Part shown: piece after piece, positions 58,305 to 64,000 of the stretch | How positions within the stretch are numbered: the stretch's first letter is position 1 | Layout of the letters: every line of letters starts with the position of its first letter | Source of the DNA: Paraburkholderia aromaticivorans | GTDB lineage: Bacteria; Pseudomonadota; Gammaproteobacteria; Burkholderiales; Burkholderiaceae | Direction: 5' to 3' | Assembly: GCF_012689525.1 (NCBI RefSeq) | Contig: NZ_CP051516.1 | Location: forward strand, 4,216,001-4,280,000 | DNA: 64,000 nt | Notes under the pieces: model-generated | Told to the model about the DNA's origin: nothing | What the model saw: the letters and a program-made list of their open reading frames with translations, nothing else | The model's database searches: none | Position numbers and translations under genes: made by a program

Positions 58305-58589
58305 ATGAACAAGGAATGGCCGATTTGGGAAGTCTTCGTGCGTAGCAAGCAGGGACTCGACCACAAACACTGCGGCAGCCTGCACGCCGCCGACGCGCCG
58401 ATGGCGCTGCGCATGGCGCGCGACGTCTACACGCGCCGCCAGGAAGGCGTCAGCATCTGGGTGGTGCCGTCGTCGGCGATTACGGCGTCCTCGCCGGAAG
58501 ACAAGGCGGAGCTGTTCGAACCGGCTGGCGACAAGATTTACCGCCACCCGACGTTCTACACGCTCCCCGACGAAGTCAACCACATGTAA
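58305..58589 (+). CDS. paaB: 1,2-phenylacetyl-CoA epoxidase subunit PaaB
   Basis: Small subunit of 94 residues bridging the PaaA-PaaC heterodimers. It starts MNKEWPIWEVFVRSKQGLDH and contains HCGSLHAADAPMALRMARDV and the C-terminal YRHPTFYTLPDEVNHM. AGGAG stands nine bases in front of the ATG. It lies 41 bases after paaA. Confidence 0.96.
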   Translation: MNKEWPIWEVFVRSKQGLDHKHCGSLHAADAPMALRMARDVYTRRQEGVSIWVVPSSAITASSPEDKAELFEPAGDKIYRHPTFYTLPDEVNHM

Positions 58590-58597
58590 GCGCGGCC

Positions 58598-59401
58598 ATG
58601 GACATCACGCCCCAACATCTCCAATACGTGCTGCGCCTCGCGGACACCGCGCTGATCCTCGGTCAGCGCAATACCGAATGGTGCGGCCACGGCCCGATCC
58701 TCGAAGAGGATATCGCGCTGTCAAACATGAGCCTCGACCTGATCGGCCAGGCGCGCCTGCTGTACACGCATGCCGCTTCGCTTGAACAGCAACTCACCGG
58801 CAAAAACCGCACGGAAGACGACTACGCGTACTTTCGCGCCGAGCGCGAGTTCGCCAACTACACGCTCGCCGAATTGCCGCATGTCGGCCCGCTGTCGGCC
58901 ACCGCGAAAGCCGAGAAGGATTACGCGGTCACGATCGTGCGCAATTTCCTCTACTCGACGCTGATGGCGCATCTGTGGACGGCGCTCACGGCATCCACCG
59001 ACGAGCAGTTGGCGGCGATCGCATCGAAGTCGATCAAGGAAACCAGTTACCACGTGCATCACGCACGCGAGTGGCTGATCCGTTTCGGCGACGGCACCGA
59101 GGAATCGCATCGCCGCGCGCAAGCCGCAGTGGACCATCTCGTGCCATACACGCGGGAGTTCTTCAGCACGGACGCCATCGAGGGGACCATCGCGGCAGCC
59201 GGCATCGGCCCGCTGACGTCGGACCTCGAAGCAGCGTGGCTCGACGACGTACGCACCACGCTCGACGAAGCCACCTTGACGCTGCCCGAACCGGTCAAGC
59301 ACATCACGTCCGGCAAGCACGGCGAGCATTCCGAGCACATGGGCTTCGTGCTGGCCGAAATGCAAAGCCTTGCACGCCAACACCCCGGCGCCACCTGGTA
59401 A
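58598..59401 (+). CDS. paaC: 1,2-phenylacetyl-CoA epoxidase structural subunit PaaC
   Basis: Ferritin-like partner of PaaA that shapes the complex but has lost a functional diiron centre in characterised homologues. It has 267 residues, with QRNTEWCGHGPILEEDIALS near the start and SIKETSYHVHHAREWLIRFG in the core. It begins eight bases after paaB. Confidence 0.96.
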   Translation: MDITPQHLQYVLRLADTALILGQRNTEWCGHGPILEEDIALSNMSLDLIGQARLLYTHAASLEQQLTGKNRTEDDYAYFRAEREFANYTLAELPHVGPLSATAKAEKDYAVTIVRNFLYSTLMAHLWTALTASTDEQLAAIASKSIKETSYHVHHAREWLIRFGDGTEESHRRAQAAVDHLVPYTREFFSTDAIEGTIAAAGIGPLTSDLEAAWLDDVRTTLDEATLTLPEPVKHITSGKHGEHSEHMGFVLAEMQSLARQHPGATW

Positions 59402-59405
59402 TCCG

Positions 59406-59969
59406 ATGATGACGACTTCGACTGCCCTTCGCACGACCGACATAAGCGACACGACCGACCCCACCCTCGCACGCGCATGGGCCGCGCTCGAAACGGTGCC
59501 TGATCCGGAGATTCCGGTGGTGTCGATTCGCGAGCTCGGCATTCTGCGCGACGTGCGGCGCGCTGCGGACGGCACGCTCGAAGTCGTGATCACGCCGACC
59601 TACTCCGGATGCCCGGCCATGTCGCAGATTGCCGAGGACGTCGCGCACGCGCTCGACGAGGCGGAGCTCAAGCCCTATCGGATCGCCACGGTGCTCGCGC
59701 CGGCCTGGACGACCGACTGGATGACCGCCGACGCGCGCGAAAAGCTGCGCGCCTACGGCATCGCGCCGCCCACGGGTAATTGCGGTTCCACCGCGCCCGT
59801 GCAGGAAAAAGTGATGCGCTTCGTGCCCCGCGCGCTGCCCGCGCCGTCGTGCCCGCGATGCGGCTCGGCGCACACCGAGCGTCTCGCGCAATTCGGCTCG
59901 ACCGCCTGCAAAGCCTTGTACCGCTGCCTCGACTGCCGCGAGCCCTTCGACTACTTCAAACCATACTGA
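59406..59969 (+). CDS. paaD: PaaD, maturation factor of the phenylacetyl-CoA epoxidase
   Basis: 187 residues. The N-terminal half is a MIP18/DUF59-type iron-sulfur assembly domain (VPDPEIPVVSIRELGILRDV, with TYSGCPAM). The C-terminal part holds a zinc-ribbon-like Cys set (CPRCGSAHTERL and CLDCREPF). It is thought to help cluster insertion into PaaE. The start MMTTSTALRTTD lies four bases after paaC, and a longer upstream start would overlap paaC. Confidence 0.94.
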   Translation: MMTTSTALRTTDISDTTDPTLARAWAALETVPDPEIPVVSIRELGILRDVRRAADGTLEVVITPTYSGCPAMSQIAEDVAHALDEAELKPYRIATVLAPAWTTDWMTADAREKLRAYGIAPPTGNCGSTAPVQEKVMRFVPRALPAPSCPRCGSAHTERLAQFGSTACKALYRCLDCREPFDYFKPY

Positions 59970-59970
59970 T

Positions 59971-61059
59971 ATGGCCACTCCGCAATTTCATCCGCTGCGT
60001 ATCCGCGAAGTGCGGCCCGAAACCGCCGATTCGGTTTCGGTCGCCTTCGAAGTCCCCGCCGAACTGCGCGACCACTATCGCTTTACGCAAGGCCAGTTCG
60101 TCACGCTGAAGACGCATATCGACGGTGAGGAAACGCGCCGTTCGTATTCGATCTGCGTCGGCGTCACCGATTACGACCGCGACGGCGAACTGCGCATCGG
60201 CATCAAGCGCGTACGCGGCGGGCGTTTCTCGAACTTCGCCTTCGACACGCTGCAGCCGGGTCATACGATCGATGTGATGACACCCGACGGTCGTTTCTTC
60301 ACCCATCTGAATGCCGATCAGGGTCAGCAGTACCTGGCGTTCTCGGGCGGTTCGGGCATTACGCCGGTGCTGGCAATCATCAAGACGACGCTCGAAATCG
60401 AACCGCGCAGCACCTTCACGCTCGTGTACGGCAACCGCAGCGTCGATCAGATCATGTTCGCGGAAGAGCTCGAGGATCTGAAGAACCGCTTCATGAGCCG
60501 CTTCGTGCTCTATCACGTGCTGTCCGACGATCTGCAGGACGTCGAGCTGTTCAACGGCGTGCTCGATCAGGATAAGTGCGCGGCCTTTATCGAGAATCTG
60601 CTGCCGGCCGAGGCGATCGACGAAGCCTTCATTTGCGGCCCCGGTCCGATGATGGACGCCGCCGAAGCCGCCCTGAAGGCCGCTGGTGTGCCGTCGGAAA
60701 AGGTGCACGTGGAGCGCTTCGGTTCACCGTTGCCGCAAGCGGGCGTGCCGCCGGTCGAAATCACCGACGACACGCCAACTGCCGACCTCGAAATCGTCCT
60801 CGACGGGAAACGCCGCAAGCTGCGCCTGCCGTATCAGGGCGTGAGCGTGCTCGACGTCGGCCTGCGCGCCGGCCTCGCGCTGCCTTATGCGTGCAAGGGC
60901 GGCGTCTGCTGCACCTGTCGCGCGAAGGTGCTGGAAGGCGAAGTGAAGATGGAAAAGAACTACACGCTCGAAGAACACGAAATCCGCGACGGTTTCGTGC
61001 TGACGTGCCAATGCCATCCGATCAGCGACCGCGTGGTGGTGAGCTACGACGAGCGTTGA
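59971..61059 (+). CDS. paaE: 1,2-phenylacetyl-CoA epoxidase reductase subunit PaaE
   Basis: Transfers electrons from NADPH through FAD and a plant-type 2Fe-2S cluster to PaaA. It has 362 residues. The FAD-binding domain includes RRSYSICVGV (about 51-60), the NAD-binding domain GGSGITPVLAI, and the C-terminal ferredoxin domain has the cluster cysteines in CKGGVCCTC plus a fourth in VLTCQCHP. The start is one base after the paaD stop, indicating coupling. Confidence 0.97.
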   Translation: MATPQFHPLRIREVRPETADSVSVAFEVPAELRDHYRFTQGQFVTLKTHIDGEETRRSYSICVGVTDYDRDGELRIGIKRVRGGRFSNFAFDTLQPGHTIDVMTPDGRFFTHLNADQGQQYLAFSGGSGITPVLAIIKTTLEIEPRSTFTLVYGNRSVDQIMFAEELEDLKNRFMSRFVLYHVLSDDLQDVELFNGVLDQDKCAAFIENLLPAEAIDEAFICGPGPMMDAAEAALKAAGVPSEKVHVERFGSPLPQAGVPPVEITDDTPTADLEIVLDGKRRKLRLPYQGVSVLDVGLRAGLALPYACKGGVCCTCRAKVLEGEVKMEKNYTLEEHEIRDGFVLTCQCHPISDRVVVSYDER

Positions 61060-61123
61060 GCCGCATGCGGCGGGCGAGGCGACAGGACGTCCGTCGCGCT
61101 TTCAGCAGTTCCGCGATCCGCTT

Positions 61124-61181
61124 ACACTAGGGGCCGCTCGCAATCGGACACCTGTTCCGGTCGGTGAGCGGCCCCTAGTGT
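61124..61181. repeat. Long perfect inverted repeat between paaE and the DUF1835 gene
   Basis: Two 16-base arms (ACACTAGGGGCCGCTC at 61124-61139 and its exact complement at 61166-61181) enclose a 26-base loop. There is no T run on either strand, so it is not a standard intrinsic terminator. The loop contains CCGGTCGGT (61157-61165), equal to half of the paaA operator plus its centre. Role unknown: mRNA 3'-end stabiliser, Rho-linked end, or protein site. Confidence 0.85.
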
Positions 61182-61206
61182 TGTCAACCGCCCTACGCCA
61201 CTGCCG

Positions 61207-62019
61207 ATGAGCACGATCCACCTCACCAACGGCGATGTCGCCGCCGAGTCACTGCGCGCCGCGTTGCGGGATTCGGGCCGCGATGATCGCGTGCACGCAC
61301 TGCGCGACGATCTCGCGGTCGGCCCGCTGCGCGGCGTCGACGACGCGCCCGATGTGCGCGCGGACTTTTGGGATCGCGTGAGCGCCGACACGAAGCGCGA
61401 TTTCCTTCGGGAACTCCGCGAGCAGGCTGCAGCGCTCGGGAATATCGCGCGCGGCGAAGCGAATCTGGTGGTCTGGCACGGCGAAAGCGCGTCGGATCAA
61501 TTGATGCTGCGCCGCGTCTGCTACCACTTACGCAACAGCCCGCAGCGTCTGAACGAAGTGCGTCTGTCGATTCGCGATCTCACCGATCCGGGCGCGTGGG
61601 CGCACAGCCGCAAAGACCGCGCGACGTCGGTCGGCATGTTCGCGCCGGCCGTGTTGCAATCGCGGCTGCCGGACACCGCACCGATTTCCGTGCTGCGCAT
61701 CAGCCGGCTTGCGCTCGAATGGCAGGAAGTCAAATACGCGAACGGCGAGACGCGGCGCTGGCGCGACAATACGTTTACGAGCGGTAGCTTCGCGGAACTG
61801 GACGCGCTGATTCTCGAGCACGTCACTGAAGACTGGCAGCCCGCCGCGCGCGTTGCCGCCGAATTGATGGCCGCCGAGCTCGGATTCCTGGTCAGCGACA
61901 GCATTGTGCTGTGGCGCTTCCGCGAACTGGCCGCAACCCGGCGCATCAAGCTGCGCGGCGACGCGAGCACATGGCGCACGCTCGAATTGTGCGCGGCGTT
62001 CGCCCCCTGTCCACACTAA
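61207..62019 (+). CDS. DUF1835/DUF3658-type protein of unknown function in the paa cluster
   Basis: 270 residues, predicted cytosolic, no signal or membrane segment. The N-terminus STIHLTNGDVAAESLRAALR with VHALRDDLAVGPLRG is the DUF1835 signature. The C-terminal part (LGFLVSDSIVLWRFRELAAT) resembles DUF3658. No catalytic motif is recognisable. It lies between the epoxidase operon and the TetR gene, on the same strand, and ends 14 bases before the latter, so the two are probably co-transcribed. Function cannot be stated. Confidence 0.75.
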   Translation: MSTIHLTNGDVAAESLRAALRDSGRDDRVHALRDDLAVGPLRGVDDAPDVRADFWDRVSADTKRDFLRELREQAAALGNIARGEANLVVWHGESASDQLMLRRVCYHLRNSPQRLNEVRLSIRDLTDPGAWAHSRKDRATSVGMFAPAVLQSRLPDTAPISVLRISRLALEWQEVKYANGETRRWRDNTFTSGSFAELDALILEHVTEDWQPAARVAAELMAAELGFLVSDSIVLWRFRELAATRRIKLRGDASTWRTLELCAAFAPCPH

Positions 62020-62033
62020 TAGAACAGACGACC

Positions 62034-62642
62034 ATGGCCCGCACCCGAGCGCCCGACCACGAAACCCAGCGCGAGCAGATTCTCGAACTCGCCGCGGCAA
62101 AGTTCGCCCAGACTAGCTACCCCAGCACCTCGATGGCCGACCTCGCCGCCGCGAGCGGCACCTCGAAAGCGCGCCTCTACCACTACTACGCGAGCAAGGA
62201 GGCGATCCTGTTCGATCTGCTGGACCGTTACACCAAGCGGCTCATGTTGATCATCGCGGAGGTGGAAGGCGCGAGTCAGCGGCGCGGCTTGTCGGAGCGG
62301 GAAACCTTCGCTGAACTGATCCGGGCGTTTCTGTCGGAGTATGAGACGTCGCACAGCCGGCACGTCGCGCTGTTGAACGACGTGAAGTATCTGGTCGATA
62401 CCCAGCGCGAAGTGATCCTGAACCGCCAGCGTGACGTGGTGGCTGCTTTTGCGCGGCAATTGGCCCGCGCCTATCCCGAGCGCGCCACGCGCGACAACCA
62501 GACCGCGCTCACCATGATGGTGTTCGGCATGATCAACTGGACTTTCACCTGGCTGAAGCCGGACGGCCGGATGGGTTACCGTGAATTCGCCGAACAAGTG
62601 GTCGGCATGGTGGACCACGGATTGAGCTCAAACCCGGCCTGA
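62034..62642 (+). CDS. paaR: TetR-family regulator, probable phenylacetate repressor PaaR
   Basis: 202 residues. The N-terminal helix-turn-helix is clear (about 28-60: SMADLAAASGTSKARLYHYY then ASKEAILFDL). The C-terminal ligand domain ends TFTWLKPDGRMGYREFAEQV. Position beside paaABCDE and a TetR-sized palindrome in the paaA promoter suggest that it represses the pathway until phenylacetyl-CoA forms. An upstream ATG at 61911 lies inside the previous gene and is rejected. No copy of the full operator is seen next to its own start. Confidence 0.82.
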   Translation: MARTRAPDHETQREQILELAAAKFAQTSYPSTSMADLAAASGTSKARLYHYYASKEAILFDLLDRYTKRLMLIIAEVEGASQRRGLSERETFAELIRAFLSEYETSHSRHVALLNDVKYLVDTQREVILNRQRDVVAAFARQLARAYPERATRDNQTALTMMVFGMINWTFTWLKPDGRMGYREFAEQVVGMVDHGLSSNPA

Positions 62643-62884
62643 TTCCGCATTGCAGCAATATTCAGACGAAATAATGGGCCAGAGTGATCGATGTGCGACA
62701 TCGTGTCACGAACGCTCGTCTCATTTATTTATTCTTTAAAATCAATCGCGTATAAATAGGGCGCAAACTTTTTAGGCGCTCCCTTCAAATATTGATACGG
62801 GTTTTCCCTAGTGCGAGGTCTGGATCTCCGCTAAAATTGCTTTTGCGGTGCACCACACCGCTCGACTAAAAGGAGAACCCGACC

Positions 62885-63553
62885 ATGAACTTGATTACAC
62901 CCCGCGCCGCTGAGCCGATCGTCGCGCACGATCGTTTGATGCAGCCAGCCGGTCGTGCGCCTGCTCTGGTCCGCGAGCTCACCGCTGTCGACCGCGAACG
63001 CCTGCTCAGCCACTTCCTCGCGCTCGACGAAGACGACCGACTCCTGCGCTTCGGCCAGATCGTGCCGGACCACGTCATCGAAAACTATGTTCGCGCGATC
63101 GACTTCAAGCGCGACACCGTCTTCGGCGTCTTCAACGATCAATTGCAGTTGACCGGCGTCGGCCACCTGGCCTATCTGCCGGCCGAAGGCGACAAGCGTA
63201 CGGCCGAGTTCGGCGTGTCCGTGCTGGAAAGCGTCCGCGGCCAGGGCATCGGCTCGAAGCTGTTCGAGCGTGCCGCCATTCGCAGCCGCAATACGCGCGT
63301 CACCATGCTGTACATGCACTGCCTGTCGCGCAATTCGACCATGATGCACATCGCAAAGAAGGCCGGCATGAAGATCGAATACGCCTACGGAGAGGCAGAC
63401 GCTTACCTCACGCTGCCGCCGGCGGATCAATCGAGCATCATCGCTGAAATGCTGCAGGAGCAGGCCGCCGTGTTCGACTACGCGCTCAAGCGGCAAGCGC
63501 GTCAGGCGTCGAAGCTGTTCGAGTCGTTCATGCCGACGGCTGTCGCAGCCTGA
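62885..63553 (+). CDS. GNAT-family N-acetyltransferase
   Basis: 222 residues with an N-terminal arm and a GNAT core. The acetyl-CoA loop is in SVRGQGIGSKLFERAA (about 118-133), with the following helix-strand pattern MLYMHCLSRNSTMMHIAKKA. Substrate unknown. AAAGGAG lies nine bases before the ATG. The 242-base gap upstream is AT-rich with several TATA-like words (TATAAA near 62751, TAAAAT near 62832). No single promoter stands out. Confidence 0.9.
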   Translation: MNLITPRAAEPIVAHDRLMQPAGRAPALVRELTAVDRERLLSHFLALDEDDRLLRFGQIVPDHVIENYVRAIDFKRDTVFGVFNDQLQLTGVGHLAYLPAEGDKRTAEFGVSVLESVRGQGIGSKLFERAAIRSRNTRVTMLYMHCLSRNSTMMHIAKKAGMKIEYAYGEADAYLTLPPADQSSIIAEMLQEQAAVFDYALKRQARQASKLFESFMPTAVAA

Positions 63554-63575
63554 GAGCACTGAGCTTCAGCAAGAA

Positions 63576-63605
63576 CAAAGGGCAGCCCAGTGGCTGCCCT
63601 TTTTG
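63576..63605 (+). terminator. Rho-independent terminator of the acetyltransferase gene
   Basis: AAAGGGCAGCC pairs with GGCTGCCCTTT around CAGT and runs into T5. It lies about 25 bases after the stop and can also serve the converging Lrp-type gene. Confidence 0.92.
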
Positions 63606-63643
63606 TTTGCCCTCCGCCTTCCACCTCGCGCGCGACGCTCGCC

Positions 63644-64000
63644 TCACAAGATCGGCAGCGCGGTCGTCTCCTTAAACTTTTCCAGCGAGAAGCTCGATTT
63701 CACGTCGATCACCGACGGGTGATGTAGCAACTGGTCCTGCACGAAGCGTGAAAAGTGCGCCATGTCTTTTACCTGGACGCGCAGCAAATAATCCATGTCG
63801 CCGGTCATTGCGTGGCATGCCACCACTTCCGGCCACGTCTGCACCGCCGCGCGAAACAGATCCGCATGCGTGGCATCGCCGCGCGAACTGAGCGCCGGAC
63901 CGCCGCGCTTTTCCAGTCGCACATTCACATAGGCAAGCAAATCGAGCCCGAGCTGCTGCGCATCGAGCAGCGCCACGTAGCCGCGGATCACGCCGCTCTC
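63644..64000 (-). CDS. Lrp/AsnC-family transcriptional regulator, C-terminal part (cut by the window edge)
   Basis: The frame is open to the right edge, giving 118 residues. It covers the end of the linker (ESGVIRGYVALLDAQQLG) and the whole RAM/AsnC effector domain (TWPEVVACHAMTGDMDYLLR, DMAHFSRFVQDQLL, HPSVIDVKSSFSL). The helix-turn-helix half lies beyond the window. Such regulators usually sense an amino acid. Which one cannot be read from this part. Confidence 0.9.
   Translation of the reverse strand, partial: ESGVIRGYVALLDAQQLGLDLLAYVNVRLEKRGGPALSSRGDATHADLFRAAVQTWPEVVACHAMTGDMDYLLRVQVKDMAHFSRFVQDQLLHHPSVIDVKSSFSLEKFKETTALPIL

Noticed and set aside
62643..62884. Possible small gene or AT-rich acquired segment before the acetyltransferase
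   Set aside because: No frame with a ribosome site is seen, and an AT-rich promoter region explains the composition.

Overview
The window reads as a piece of the main chromosome of a betaproteobacterium of the Burkholderia/Paraburkholderia group. This rests on the high-GC coding style, the joined str-S10-spc-alpha ribosomal superoperon with recQ lying between rpsL and rpoC, and the familiar lysA / msrPQ / ccsB-resB / cytochrome c4 / engB / hemB / dsbD / cutA neighbourhood. A complete rrn operon and a phenylacetate (paa) cluster with a TetR regulator fit the same picture. No insertion sequence, prophage, CRISPR array or attachment site is visible, so this is almost entirely core genome.

Layout. 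Positions 1-12500 hold small metabolic and envelope modules: the tail of a lipoprotein gene, lysA (lysine synthesis), msrQ-msrP (periplasmic methionine sulfoxide repair), ccsB-resB with a diheme cytochrome c4 (system II cytochrome c maturation), engB (ribosome assembly GTPase), hemB (porphobilinogen synthase), a decayed PDZ-domain relic, dsbD (periplasmic thiol reduction) and cutA. From 12600 to 48150 everything is on the minus strand and serves gene expression. In transcription order it runs tRNA-Tyr/Gly/Thr, tuf copy 2, tRNA-Trp, secE-nusG, rplK-rplA, rplJ-rplL, rpoB-rpoC, recQ, rpsL-rpsG-fusA-tuf copy 1, the S10, spc and alpha operons, and finally rpoA-rplQ. Positions 48250-54000 carry an rrn operon (16S, tRNA-Ile, tRNA-Ala, 23S, 5S) in the same orientation. 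Positions 54065-57048 hold a secreted SGNH/GDSL hydrolase and a large FAD-dependent oxidoreductase. Positions 57200-62642 on the plus strand form paaABCDE (phenylacetyl-CoA epoxidase), a DUF1835-type gene and a TetR regulator that is probably paaR. A GNAT acetyltransferase and a truncated Lrp/AsnC regulator close the window.

How it works together. The ribosomal block is not one simple transcript. Sigma70-like promoters can be read before tRNA-Tyr, rpsL, rplC, rplN and the rrn operon. Intrinsic terminators or attenuators sit between rplL and rpoB and, unexpectedly strongly, between rpoA and rplQ. The two tuf genes encode the same protein and differ at only six silent positions in a comparison by eye. 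In the paa cluster a perfect 16-bp palindrome sits in the paaA promoter, where a TetR repressor would be expected to bind.

No clearly new biological system was found. The observations most worth following are the PDZ pseudogene fused to the 3' end of dsbD, the strong terminator inside the alpha operon, and the uncharacterised DUF1835 gene with a long inverted repeat in front of it in the paa cluster.
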